Below are positions 35,767 through 48,079 of a stretch of 64,000 nt of DNA, one piece after another. Source of the stretch: Trichopria drosophilae. Its lineage: Eukaryota; Arthropoda; Insecta; Hymenoptera; Diapriidae. Position 1 is the first letter of the stretch, and each line of letters starts with the position of its first letter. The stretch lies in assembly GCA_030407085.1 (NCBI GenBank), contig CM059587.1:72095001-72159000 (forward strand). Direction: 5' to 3'. Both the position numbers and the translations under genes were made by a program. Below the pieces are notes generated by a model. The model was given only the letters and a program-made list of their open reading frames with translations, had not been told where the DNA came from and did no database searches.

Positions 35767-36464
35767 CTATATTAAACAGAATACCTGAAATATCTCAAAA
35801 TATTATTAAATTAGACATATTTTTGATGAATCATGATGCAACTATACAATATTTTACATGCAGATTTCTGCTCGGAATACTTAAAAGGAACATGTTTTTC
35901 TAGTTAATTGATGCTATATTTGATACGCTGTGTTAAATTAAGATCTTTTAATTAAATAAAGACTTTTTTAGTAGCCTTGCTTATGCTATATTACAAATTA
36001 ATGAAACTCCATTTATTTTTGAAATCTGCGATTATTCTTTTTAATTCTATATCTTAATGAAATGTTTATTAGATACTCAGTATTGAATAACAAGTTGATT
36101 AAATAATAATGTAAGATTATAGTTTCATTATATTATTGATATTGATATATGTAATCTGAACGTTATTAAACAGTAAAATACAATGATGTGAAGGGTAAAA
36201 TGATATCCAGAAGTTTTATAGTGCAATTTGATTTTATTGACTAATGCAGAATTCATCTGTTAACAATAAGTATACAAATTAAATTAAATTACTAAAATAT
36301 AGAAAATTAACATTTCAGAAAGTAGTATCACAATAATTCATTAAGTTTCATGGTATATAAAGATTATTTATTGATTTAGGTCAATAATTGAGAAATGTAG
36401 TAAATATGGCTGTTGACATGTTCATTCATCCCAATGTTAACATAAGGACTTCCATTCGTTTTTG

Positions 36465-36559
36465 AAGGTTACTTCTGCAACTTAATGTGCCTTGCACCAC
36501 GTGCAAGCATTGCGACGCGTGCCGTCGCCCATTCGCAACAGTCATTGTGCCGTAACCTT
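36465..36559. other. 95-bp structured, GC-rich inverted-repeat element
   Basis: An outer 8-bp stem AAGGTTAC/GTAACCTT (36465-36472, 36552-36559) encloses two perfect hairpins: CTTGCAC-CAC-GTGCAAG (36491-36507) and GCGACG-CGTGC-CGTCGC (36512-36528). The shape is a three-way junction. It lacks the T-loop and invariant bases of a tRNA. It could be a structured RNA or the remains of a small transposon. Confidence 0.4.
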
Positions 36560-36610
36560 GGACTCAAGAAACATTGTGATTTTTGAAGTCCCCACGAAAA
36601 GAAATCCTAC

Positions 36611-36721
36611 CGATATCTGGATGCCATTTATCATCGTTTGTTTTCCCTGAGAAACAACACTCTTAATCTGTTCTTGTTTTGTACAGTGAATTATTTCACC
36701 AAGTTTATCTACAAACACTTT
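36611..36721 (-). CDS. candidate isolated coding exon (unrecognised)
   Basis: 111 nt (37 codons, phase 0 at both ends) between a good acceptor (ACATTTTTCTCAG) and a weak donor (TCG|GTAGGA). It encodes KVFVDKLGEIIHCTKQEQIK followed by SVVSQGKQTMINGIQIS. The balanced composition is unlike the AT-driven frames around it. No family recognised and no partner exon proven, so it may be a chance frame. Confidence 0.25.
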
Positions 36722-37019
36722 CTGAGAAAAATGTACTAAATTTTGCGAAAATATGTTTGTCAGCAATCAAAACATTTTGCATGGATAATTTCCATTTCCT
36801 CTCTGATTTCTAACTTTAAAAATGTTTTCATAAACATTCACCACTTGAATTGCTATAAATTCGATATGGAATTTGAAAGCATGAAACTGTATTTAAAATT
36901 GACACCCATATATTCTAAAATTACTCCCTTGAGAATTATCCCTTTAATATCATTCAAATTTAAAAATTGGAATGAAGACGTGAAAGCGTCTTCCGACGTT
37001 ATTAATTAATCAAAAAAAA

Positions 37020-37600
37020 AAAAATATTTGTAGAGGACGTGCAAGTTCCCTGTTAGAGACAATCGCGGCAATTTCAAAAACGCCTTTCTCTTCCCTTCTC
37101 TCCCCAGGTAAAAAGTTCATAAAAATCAGCCGCAATCCTCGCTTTCCCTTTATTGCTACCGTTACTTTTTGCATTTTGAAGGCACAAGAATACGATGTTG
37201 GGGTTGCTTCCAAGAAGCTTTTCCAACGTTAACGGTAGAAGAAGTGCGGACCTTTTGAGTCCCTCTGAAAAACATTTTATTATAGGGTCACCACGTCGGC
37301 AGCGTAACGTAATTGGGTTAAACCTTAGCCAGTTTTGCAGTGGGCTGCGAATTGAGTTGTTTACTTACCTACAAACACAATTTATGCCTTTATGGTTGAC
37401 CTCGTCGGTTTTCGACATGCCCAAAACTTCGAATTGCCGGTAACGAGCTTTAATGAACGTAACCGAGCATTCGAAACCGATTCGAAGTGGACCCCACGAT
37501 TTTCCGGCGTGAAGAAAAGTGTGGCACGCTTTTCGATTCTTCGAAGAAACCGTAAATTGTCCATGAAAATTTAAATAAACTGCTACTCCAAGGACGCCGA
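37020..37600. other. complex, moderately GC-rich non-coding block
   Basis: After a poly-A run at about 37012-37024 the composition becomes mixed (CGCGGCAATTTC, CCACGTCGGCAGCG, CATGCCCAAAACTTCG) until about 37.6 kb. Several overlapping frames of 60-82 codons exist on both strands but none resembles a protein. A conserved regulatory element or an unrecognised exon are the alternatives. Confidence 0.3.
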
Positions 37601-39442
37601 CATGACACTAAACATTCTTAATTATGTTCTACTATTATCCGTAGTGAAATATTCGCGGAACTCAAAATATTGTAAATCATTCGTGAGTTAGAAATTTGCG
37701 CGAAAATTTTATGATGTCTTTTTGCAAACATCCAATTCAGTAATTTCTCGAACAATCGTTTTATGAAATTTTGATATACAATAATGAAAATTGTTACTTG
37801 ACCTCAAATGAGTTCTAATTGTTTAAGCTCTTCAAATTTCTTGGTCTTACAACTCAATATTCGTAGAGTGAAACATAAGCCGTTCTTCTGAAAAGTTAAT
37901 ATTCACTATTGAAGGATTAATTCACTTTAAAAACGCAAAAGAACTAGAATAATATTGTTTCTTTATTCTCTAAAATTTTGCAAGTGAACTCTTTAAGAGC
38001 GATTTTTCACAAAATGAATTCTCGAAACTTAGAGAATTCTCTAAACATTTTCAGAAGTATGTTTTTAAGAATATCATTGTTTAGTTTTCGACAACATATA
38101 CCTCTCTTTTTTTGGACTAAGAATATTCTCAATGTCAAAATTTTACTGTTTACAAGAATGATTAAATTTGTAATCTTTAACGATTGAAATACCGTCCTGG
38201 GGTCAAAAATTACCGTAAAAGAGATTAACACTGTTTGGAATACAAGGTACAGAAACACGCGTAAAAGGCTAATCCCAATACACGACAATCATGATCTATT
38301 TTTATGACAGGTCTTTGACAAAAGTGGTTCATTTTTCACTTCCATAAAGAGTAAATTCTTAACTCCAAAAGTAATTTAGAGAGGACTGGAGGTAAGAGTC
38401 CTTTTGAAAATGTACCAGAAAAAAGAGGGGCAACAATCACAATTTTTTCTGTACACTACAATCACTATTTTATATACTTTTTATTTACTTTGTATGATTG
38501 AATCATTGCACAAATTATATTAAATCTGAATGTGCACAACTTACTAAATACAATTTCAGACAATGAAATATCAAAGTTTATAATATTATGAGTACAATTG
38601 TTAGAGATAGTTTAAGAGTATTAAATTTACAGCAGGAAACAAAAAAATGCATGTATAGAAAACTACTAAATATAATAGATATCTCTATATATTTTAAGAA
38701 TTATGAAACAAATCAAATAATAACATATATTTCTTTTGACATCCACCTTACGTTTATATAATCGATGTGTTTTAATGATAAATAAAAATTAAATTTCTCA
38801 AAATATTTATTAAAAAAATAATTACATAAAAACAGAAAATACTAAAACAGAAAATACTTATGACCCCGAAAAGGTGCAAAATATTACTATGGAAAATGAG
38901 ACAGTTTATAAAGGTCCTAAGAAAGTTTTACAAAGCATTATTGTCAAAGAAAAAGGTCATCATAAAAAGATTAAACTAAAGAAACACAATCTTTACAATA
39001 ACACAAATAATAGTCGTAAAATTAAATCCTATTTAATCTGCTCTATTTTCACCTAAGGTTTTGATCCTTCGAAAATCACACCTTCGTACAGGTACTGAGC
39101 ACTAAGAAATATCATAACAAATCTTCGAAAAAATAGACTTGAAAAATATATCAAACACATTAATGTAGCTTTGCAAATAAATGAATTTCAGATTATTATG
39201 TGTTCATGAAACACGGACTTATTATTCGGAAATTGATCACATACAATAACTTGAAATTATCTTTCACTTCATGTCCGTTTCAGAAATGCTATTATAACGT
39301 AGCAATTAGTTATTTAAGTAAATAAGAGTATATAAAGAATTCAAAATATTGTCATCCAAAAGTCACATTTATATTGCAAAATCGATGTTTCCAGCAACTT
39401 CTTGTTTAAGAAATTAGCTTGTCAAAAAATGTAGGTGTCAAA

Positions 39443-39530
39443 CCAGGGAAAGTTTACCTATACTTTTAACACGTAACATAAGTAAAATGGCCAGAAACTG
39501 GCCAGAAACTAGATTCATTTTCTACCAGGG
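39443..39530. mobile_element. CCTGGTAGAAA-family MITE (copy 3, opposite orientation)
   Basis: ACCAGGGAAAGTTTACC..TATACTTTTAACA..GGCCAG..TTTTCTACCAGG: the core is the reverse complement of copy 1. The GGCCAGAAACT segment is locally duplicated. Confidence 0.5.
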
Positions 39531-41069
39531 ATAGTATGTAAATATGATGCTGACACTTACATACAAGAAAGAAAACGATGGCTTATAGTATTTGTCAATA
39601 AAACAACATGGTTAATCGAATAAATTTAGTTAAATTTCGATGTTAGTACTGTCTAAATTTTATGAAGTTAATGTAGAATGAAAATTAAACCGCTCTCTTA
39701 CTAAAGAACGAATGTCACCCTTTAACATTAACTGTTCACGTCGTGCAGAGTGATTTTCACTTGTCAAGAGTATGAAAGTCGCTCTTTCACTAGATATACT
39801 CAGTTTTCACTCCACATAGAGTGAATTCTCGCATTAAGAAATTTAACGAATAATCGACTAAAAATCTGCTGAAAACGTGTAATAATGTTACCGACGGAAA
39901 GAATAAGTTCAAACATTTATTCACTCTTATATTTTATTCTCCATTTTGGTTGGGAAAAACAAATTTTGGTCAAGATTATTAATGTCAGTTCGATGGTTAG
40001 TATTACATAACATTTTCTTAATATTATTTTAAAATAAATTTAAGTTTCATTCCGAAGAAAATCATTTCTTCATTTATCCATCTCATACTCTCTTCAATAG
40101 GCATATTGAATAAATATTTTCAATGAGTAAAAATAGCTCTGTATGAATAACAAAGTGCATAATTGGAGTTCGGTTCATAATCCGCAATGACCCGTATAAC
40201 GAATAAGCAAACACATAAACTTAAGCAGGATTAAACCTGCCTTTAAGAAACTGGATATTCTGTATCGTTTACGAGTGGAAAGTTATGCCTAATGTTACCT
40301 GAGGCTTAAAATTAAAGAAGAATGATTCCAACACAAGTGTGTCTTAGTGCACTACAACTATTAGACTACCCCGTTAAGTCCAATGAAGTACGTTGGTTTT
40401 ATACTTATAAGTATAATATACTTTCTGCCGTTCACTTCTAATATTCTGTGGAAATGAAAACTATTCATGAGTACAAAAAACACTATAGAGAACATAAAAT
40501 CCGAACAACTCTTGGATTAAGAGTCTCGAAGATAAATTTTAAATCCAATAGTGATTAAATTTCGGGTTTCACACCTGCAGATTCCACTAGTTCCAAAAAT
40601 GGAATGCAATTACCGATTATTAAGTCGAGAATAGTTTGTGAAGGAATTGACAATTATAACTCCGTAAGGATATCAGAGAACGCACTTTTGCTTATTTCAA
40701 AAACTCTGAATTTCATAGAGAATAAGTTAACTCTTTACGGGTAAGAAGAAAAAATTTACACTTCTCAATGTATGAACTTTTACTCTGAAAGGCTGAAATT
40801 GCAATCACGAAGGGTTGAACCTCTCTGTACGTGATCAATGATATAGTACATTTGATTCAGCACAAGATACTAACATTAGCGAATCCTGCATTGAAATTAA
40901 ATTCCTATTCCAATAAATTTAGAGAATGTTAATATTACTCGGAACTAAATAAGATTAAAGCAACCTTCTAAGAATGATTGCGTTATAGCGATGTTTTGGA
41001 ATACAAAAGTAAGACTGCAGATGATCACACTTCGTAATTCGTGACTAACTATTAGAGTGTACGACACCA

Positions 41070-42280
41070 ACACTTCCCCAAAATGAAACACCATAATTTG
41101 CCACAAAAAATGAACATTATCATCATGTCGGCGATGAAATAATTTAGAACCTCGGCTTCCAACTCGTATTAGTTCAGAAATGGAACAAAAATAACTTTAC
41201 GACATTTTCCCCTGAAGAATTTCAAAAAGTGAGTAAGGTTTAGAAATGCAGTAAAGTTATTTTGAAGATATTTAATAATTGGAAATGAATAATTTGATCC
41301 GCCACTTTGAGATAGCTAAATAGATGTTGAAAATGTGGCGATCCCTCAACGAAGCAGTCCAAAGGGAGAAGAAGATATCTTACTCCTTTTTTCAGGATAC
41401 TGTGGCATGTTTGGTATTTTGGTTCGAGATAACGTAATTTGGAATAGATCGTTAGAAGCAATTCACTAGTAAATACTAAACTAAAATGTTGCTTAATGTC
41501 AATGTAAATTAAATACCCAAGTTTCCTACGGAAAATGTCGATGCAAAAAATTTAATCGATGGGGAATGTAGTAAATGTCTGAAAGCGGCAGCTTTTACGT
41601 TTTATACTCTCTCAATCTGATAGAGTTCAAAATAACTCTTTATGGGTAAAAAGAGGAGACCTCTCTTCTAAATGTTTGAAATTTCACTATTAAAAAATGA
41701 AATTCAGGTCAGGAAGGATTCGATCCTTTGTTTGAAACCTGGGATATTAATTAACCGATATAAGTGATTCATTTAGAGAATACTATTCACTACGATGGAG
41801 AATGACACCATGGAACTGGTATATTGAAAAGCAAGCTATTTAAGAAATGGACCACTACAACTCAGCGGTGTCACCTATCCGAGAAAAATAAACGCCCAAA
41901 ATTTACGAAATTTTGTTCTGTGCAGAATTTACCACAGTGCTCATGAAGTATTACTATAAACAATTACGACTGAGGGTTGTAATTATAATACACTAGAAAA
42001 GAAAACAGTTCATAAGTAACTCACAAATACCAACCATAGAATATGGCACCGAGTCTTCCAAAACTAAAACACGAAAATTTGCACACAAAAATGAACATCA
42101 CGTGATCTCGACGATGGAGAATAACGCCATGAGACCCTTGCGTAAAAAAGTCAGTTATTTAAGAAATGGACCACTATAACTGCGCCAGGCCATCTGTCCC
42201 AAAAAAATAAATGACCAAAATTTCTGAAATTTTGTGCAACATTTTCCAGAGAGGAGCTCTTGAAGAATCAAAACAAGCAA
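41070..42280. repeat. old tandem repeat, at least two diverged copies plus fragments
   Basis: AAGAAATGGACCACTA..AATAAA.GCCCAAAATTT..GAAATTTTGT recurs about 318 bases apart at 41.84-41.93 and 42.16-42.25 kb. CAAAA.TGAACAT..CGATGRARAATA is at 41.11-41.14 and 42.09-42.12 kb. Confidence 0.55.
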
Positions 42281-42299
42281 CTGTAGGCGAGATCGGGTT

Positions 42300-42910
42300 T
42301 TTAGGTGAAATATTGTAACACGTCAACGTCCCGAAAACACGGTAATGAATTTGCGAAGCGTGAAAGCGACAAGGAGCGGAAGCTGCCGACGACATTTTCG
42401 GTATCGCGCCGTCCATCATTCGTGAACGGAAGCGTTTCACAAAACTTGGTCGCTTTATTGTCGCATCTCTCATACCCCCGATGTACTCTTACGCCACGGG
42501 AACCGCGCACCTTTCCTGCGAAGCAGCCGCGATATGGCGCGCCAGCTCAAAGGGATGAGATAAATGGGAATTCGGTTGGCGCAAAGGGTCGCTGGGATCT
42601 TAATCGCGGAGATCCCGACAATGATCCTCTCGAAGGGATGAGCCACTCGAGAGTGAAAAAGACAGACAGACATAGACACGACAGGGCCAGACAGAGATCA
42701 ACCGACGAGGAAGATCACTTCCCCCAGGGGATTCTCCCGTATAGCGCGTGTGTATCTGCCGACGGTCCGTTTCGAAGGGAAATCCTCGACCAATCAAAGC
42801 CCCGCTACCCAAAAGTATCGACGTCCCAAAATGATACTTTGCCAGCTTTATCCTATCCTGCTTCGTTTCAGCGGACATTGTACTCATCTATATTATGCTC
42901 TTGATACCTT
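42300..42910. promoter_or_regulatory. GC/CpG-rich island (candidate promoter or 5' exon)
   Basis: About 600 bases are sharply richer in GC and CpG than the surrounding 15 kb, with a CCAAT box (GACCAATCAAAG, about 42.79 kb). Open frames exist on both strands (up to 199 codons on plus, 42305-42904), but their sequence is low-complexity and basic, with no domain. That pattern suits a promoter, leader or conserved element better than a protein. Confidence 0.35.
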
Positions 42911-43314
42911 AATTCAGTGATAACCCCGAACTTTGCTTTCGGCTACTACCAACTTACACGCTACGCCGATGCTTTTTTGATTAAGACCATTCCCAACCAT
43001 TGTTTGCGATTTCCCGTAAATATTGTTTCAAACATCTGGCATCAAATATTTCCATGCATACTCCTGACAATGGTTTATCGTCAAATTTGGTCTCAATTTA
43101 CATACGTGCCGTACGCCTCTGTAAAGCCCAAAATAAATAGTTTTGTAAATTCATAACCAACTCTTTATTTTGAGAGAGTTGATTCGAACTGTTGTACCGA
43201 AATGGGCGGAATATGATAAAATTGGAAAGGTTAGGTAATGCGAATGATTTCATCGCCAGCCTTTATGACGACTTACGGCCATTTTTAATTGAACGTCCAT
43301 GAGAAACTACTGTT

Positions 43315-43890
43315 GCAGCAGCGCCAAATATGTCGTTATTGGACCGACATGATGATTAGAACACGGAGGTTTAAGCTCCTATTTGATTTATATTAACGAC
43401 TTCAAAAGCTTCTAACATTCATTTTAGAGCAAACGTTCTTGATGTTATTAAATGGCGAACAATTTACTTACTCTACAAAATATCAGAAAGCATTGACCGT
43501 AATGTATGCAATTGTAGAATTTGTTATGTATTAATGTAAAATCTATAAAATTGTTCAAATCTACACGGAGAAAAGTTTAAGACAGAAGTTGTATCATAGG
43601 AGACACTTGTTATACGAAACCCACTTTGAAAACAATCACGTGATTAAATCACGTAACGAAATCACCTGATTAATCCCAAGAGATCTGTTTTATATTGGCT
43701 TTCCGCACTGTAATTCTCTTAGTTTCATACGGCTGCCGTTTCAAAACAATACAATAAGTGTCTCAATGTTTACATTCAGCACTACTCTCACTGTTTCCAA
43801 TGACCGGGGAATAATATTTATATTATGATGTGGTACGACAATTCGCTTCCAATCTGAGCCACAGTTGTTTCTATCATTTGGCGCTGCTGT
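43315..43890. mobile_element. possible element bounded by inverted CAGCAGCGCCAAAT motifs
   Basis: GCAGCAGCGCCAAAT (43315-43329) and its inverse ATTTGGCGCTGCTGT (43876-43890). A third related TTTTTGGCGCTACTGCAGCG lies near 43.96 kb. An E-box, AATCACGTGATTAAATCACG, is inside. Ends only; no transposase. Confidence 0.35.
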
Positions 43891-44099
43891 ACTACTATAG
43901 GCAATACCAGTGTACTCTTAAACTTCTCAGTATATGTACTCTGCCGGTATTATAGCAACGGTTTTTGGCGCTACTGCAGCGACAATGTTGTTCGCTGTGC
44001 AAAACTTTAGGTACCAGAAAAAAACAATTGAATAAGAGTATAAGAATAACAATTAAATAACAAATTAGATACAACATGGAAATATTACACCATTTTACT

Positions 44100-47000
44100 A
44101 TGACGACTTAAAGCGATTAATAAGACAGGATAATAAAGTAAAAAATATTTCGGAAAGCGAGAATTACTTTTGATATTTCTTTGTAATAGTCAAGATTTTG
44201 AGATATACCATCCGAAAAGTTGGTCTGTGTCATTCAGTAACGAGGTTCTCTAAATTTGTAGGAGTGAGCGTTCATTCTTTATCAGGTGGAAACTGAACAA
44301 CTCTAGCAAAAAAGTGAATTCTGACTCTAAGTCTGTGAAAAATGACACATTCTGGTGTAAACATTTTGTTGGTTGTCTGCGTTGAGTGTGAGGTTTCACG
44401 CCAAGACAATTAAAGATCGTTAATAAACAATTGTGTTTAAGAAGATAACTTTGTCAGATCTACTTAATTGATATACAAAAATACGAAAGTATTCAATAAT
44501 AATAAATAAATCTCGGAATGAAAAGTCACTCTTTACATAAAAGTCGAGTTCCTGTTTTAGAGATGAAAAAATAATCCGTGTGTAGATGATAACATGTCAA
44601 GCTCGATGTTTAAAATGTAAACAAAATACGAAAGATATTGATTGCAATGGAGGTATTTTTAAATTTCTGCAAAATCAGCACTTTATAGAGTAAAAATCAG
44701 TTTTCCTTTTAAATTGACATTTCGTGACTTCCAAAAGCACGAACGAGATATAGAAAGTCCCTGTTTAAGAATGACATTTCAGAGTCTCGACAGTATGATT
44801 CACTACTTCGTGAGCACGATTTTAATCTTAATATGAGAAAAAATTCACTCCAAGAGAATAGTCCATCACAATAAATGTCGGAACGAAACGGATGGATGTT
44901 TCAAAATTCCTTATTAGTAATCAAAAAAGGTATAATCAGTTCATCTATTAGATAGTTGGCAATCTAGTATGACATAAAATTGTTATTTTATCAAATTTTT
45001 TAATATTTTAAATCATTAAATGTTATTATATAATATTATATTATTATAATCGTAATTTTTAATTCTAATTATTGATACATCTGGTTCGACATTCTCACAG
45101 AACTTCAGAATTCAATGTTACAAAAAAGAATCATCTTATTGCATACGAATTCAACCAATCCTAGTTAATGCACGTTCTGAGATAACTATAGCAAAAGCAC
45201 GAAGCTAAATCTGCAAAAATTTACCAAACATCCATGAGGTGCTTTAATAATTGACCTGATTCTTTTATGATCCCTTTAATTCATGATCTCGGAATATAAG
45301 AAATGTTCTACAACCCTTTCCACCACAACATGACTTTATAAGATTATCCATAAATCGTGAAATATAATGACTGCAAAGTGATTATATTAATCATGATCCT
45401 TGTATATTAATTTTGAAGTGTTGTCACAAATAAAATTGCGGTGTAAGTGTGAGATCACATTTTTTGTATTAATCTGCGTAATTACTAAAATACTTAAAGT
45501 ACTTAAAAATGTACAGCTAAAGTACAGCTAAAGCTAAAGTACAAAGCAAAAATTCGTAACTTATGTTCTAAAAAAAATTTGATCGCATTTATTTTTTCAT
45601 GAATTAGAATAAAAAGTCAAGAGTACAAAACGCGTTAATCTTTCAAAAAATGTTGCTTTTTTAATCTGAGATCCTTCGAAAATTCTCTGTCCACAAATTT
45701 AATCCTTTAAGAGTGAAGAATCTTGCAATTCTGAATGGATTACTGATTAGTATCTTGCGGTAAAGAAATCCATTCAGTAGTGTGGATTACTTTTGACTCT
45801 GTAAAGACTGATTTTTCACTCTAAGATAATTTGAAAGCAAATAATCCTGATATTACGTTCAGTGTTGCGAATTAACTTCGAAATCTCATTTCACAATAGA
45901 AAAATTCCAGACAATTTTTATTTTTATATCTGCTTTTAACGGATACAATAAATGAAGTGCTTTCTTAGTATTTAGTCAATGTTTTTTAAACTTCTTACTT
46001 CGTAATTTCTAGTTCGTTATATAATAAGCTGTAGGTTTAATAATAATAGTAATCAATTAAACATAATTAATACAATGTTTCTTTTCCTCTTCAACTGCAG
46101 GGAAAGTTCTAGATACAAAATGATGAAAGGTAAAGCAAAGAGGAAAAATATTTACATTGTTGAAGTGAAACTACAACTCAATTGAAGTCAGCAGGTTATT
46201 GACAAAAGTATACAATACAATACCTCAACAATATAAAAGGTGCATTCTTTAACCTGAAATTTTCAAGAGGGCCAAATGTCTATTGAACAAAGGACAGAGC
46301 ATGCAAATAATAACCGTTCGTGAGAAACTAGGAAGAATTCGAGAGAAAACTCTTCAAACTTTAAACTTTGAACGGTTATTCATTTTGTATGAAATACATT
46401 TTTAAAAATATTGCATAATAAAAATTGTAAATATATAAAAATAAATAATGACTAATCAAAAAGAATAAAATAAAGCTTAACGTTTAAATAGGAGACAATT
46501 CCAAGGTGACCTAACCACACATTCTCAAAATTGATAAATCTAACTTTCAAAGAGAAATTTTCTATATGAAGTTTTTCGTGCAAAGCTTTGATATAATATT
46601 ATCTAGTCAGGAATTTTGAAATATTGAGTTTAGGACAATATCCACTGACAAAGCGTAGTGACACTTTCGTCGAGAGAATTTATTTATCGATCTACGTAAA
46701 TGCAACATCGTTTAGTCATTAATTGGAGCAAAACGAACACATATTTATTACCCAATGTTTATTTGCTACTGCAATCGACATAATGTCGACTCCATTTTTC
46801 CCTCCCTAATTGTATTTTATGGACTAATGCAATTATAAAATAATTTAGATTCAATTAAACACGTTTGATCATTGGATGGATATGGAAGCGTATATTATGA
46901 TTAATTTTGTTACTTTACCGCCCACTCGAAATATCGGGATTTTAATCAGATTATTATCTCGTGCACGGGATTAAATGGCAGGAAAATATAAAACTCAATA

Positions 47001-47100
47001 ACGTAAGTGTTTAATAATATGTATTTAATTATTTAGTTGTATCATTTGAAGTATTCTAAAGTGCTCATTATCAAAGTATTATAAATCCTAGTATGTTGAT
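44100..47100. other. gene-poor region with a possible conserved regulatory block
   Basis: No coding feature recognised. About 46.66-46.99 kb has unusually high sequence complexity and many homeodomain-type cores (TAATTGGA, CAATTATAAAATAATTTA, TGATTAATTTTG, GGATTAAATGG), the look of a developmental enhancer. The rest is AT-rich and repeat-derived. Confidence 0.3.
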
Positions 47101-47207
47101 GTTAGTTGGAAAAATATAGTTAAAACTACTACGAAAGAACTACTACTTAAAGTTTGTATTTACTATAAATCCGTAGTAAACACTGACGTACTCCGTGTGT
47201 TTTAATG

Positions 47208-47222
47208 CCGCCAGGTGGCGAC
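47208..47222 (+). promoter_or_regulatory. strong CTCF-like site
   Basis: CCGCCAGGTGGCGAC matches 13 of 15 positions of the CTCF core CCASYAGRKGGCRSY, inside a short GC-rich patch (about 47.20-47.29 kb) in AT-rich DNA. It lies between the ciliary-gene side and the CBF-beta gene, so an insulator role is conceivable. Confidence 0.45.
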
Positions 47223-47599
47223 GCGGCGTTCGCAGCTTTTTTTCTTCGAGTCCGTGGCTCCCGTTATTGAGATCGACTTTCATTTGGTCAAAAGAAGAAC
47301 CGTCGGGCGTCAAGATATGCTAATACTTAATGCATGTGGTGTACGCACGTGTATCTATAGACTAGTTACACGACATTGATATTTGTGTGTGTAATGGCAT
47401 TGCATAAAACATTTTTTAACTGGTTAGAGCATGACATTCACAAACTTACATTATTGATTTTTTGTTTTTCTCTTTGTTTCCTTGTTTATCTTAAACAAAC
47501 AACGAAGGGAGAAAAGTGGATTTTTCATATGCTATGATATATTTCACGGATATTTTTAAAAAGTAAATATTGACTCCTTTCCATATTTTTTATGACAAT

Positions 47600-47830
47600 T
47601 TCTTATACAATTTCTCCCAGTGAAGGTAGTAATTTTCTGAAATGACTATTTCAAAATAGTTGAGTCTATTTGTCTATTATGACAAGTAGCATTTTGAATC
47701 ATGAAACAATAGTTAAACTTTACTATTTCAGGATACTTATTTTAACTATTACCATGCCTAGTTCTCATTTCACATATTATGATTCATAGTAAAAAAATGT
47801 TCATTTCAACTACTTTTTTTTCTGAGTGTA
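47600..47830. repeat. diverged TAGTTAAA-type MITE remnant
   Basis: Repeated CTATTTCAAAATAGTTG, AACAATAGTTAAACTTTACT and TTTTAACTATTACC, ending TTTTTTTTCTGAGTGTA. Related to the repeats at 21.05-21.2 and 47.1 kb. Confidence 0.35.
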
Positions 47831-48079
47831 TCATATTACAATAGTAAAAACATTTTGACAATAGATAGTAATTTCTAACATCGACTTCTACTAACACATT
47901 TATAAATCGACTAGGGAAAAAAATCATAAAAAATTCCTTATGTTTGTTACCGTTAGATTTTCTCATTTAGTAAATATAGTAAACTAATATTATCGGCTGT
48001 TTACGAATCAACAAAAGTTTTCAACGATACAGGAACACTAATCTTTCTCTTTTAGCTCCAATTTTAATCACTCCCTATG

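Larger units (their letters stand above)
21530..36464. other. long gene-poor intergenic region
   Basis: AT-rich DNA without a recognisable protein gene. It holds the small transposons listed separately (23.0, 23.3-23.9, 25.65-25.92, 26.2-27.2, 27.4-27.6, 29.72-29.98, 33.5-34.8 kb), a possible reverse-transcriptase relic at 28.3 kb and single sites of regulatory interest near 32.4 and 33.2 kb. The stretches 21.6-22.9, 24.0-25.6, 28.5-29.7 and 30.0-33.5 kb showed nothing else that could be named. Confidence 0.5.
37850..45850. repeat. region with recurring AGAGTGAA/TTCACTCT inverted motifs
   Basis: Clusters of AGAGTGAATTCT, TTTTCACTC and CTCTTTACGGGTAAG-type words recur at about 37.87, 38.33, 39.75-39.83, 40.7-40.8, 41.6-41.7, 44.2-44.35, 44.5, 44.7-44.85 and 45.7-45.83 kb. 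They look like remains of an old repeat family with palindromic units. No gene was recognised between 37.6 and 42.3 kb. Confidence 0.4.

Noticed and set aside
36465..36559. tRNA reading of the three-way structure
   Set aside because: No T-loop consensus, no U33 in the putative anticodon loop and wrong arm spacing.
42305..42904. 199-codon frame on plus as a protein gene
   Set aside because: Low-complexity basic sequence, competing frames on minus, no domain. CpG-rich composition explains the lack of stops.
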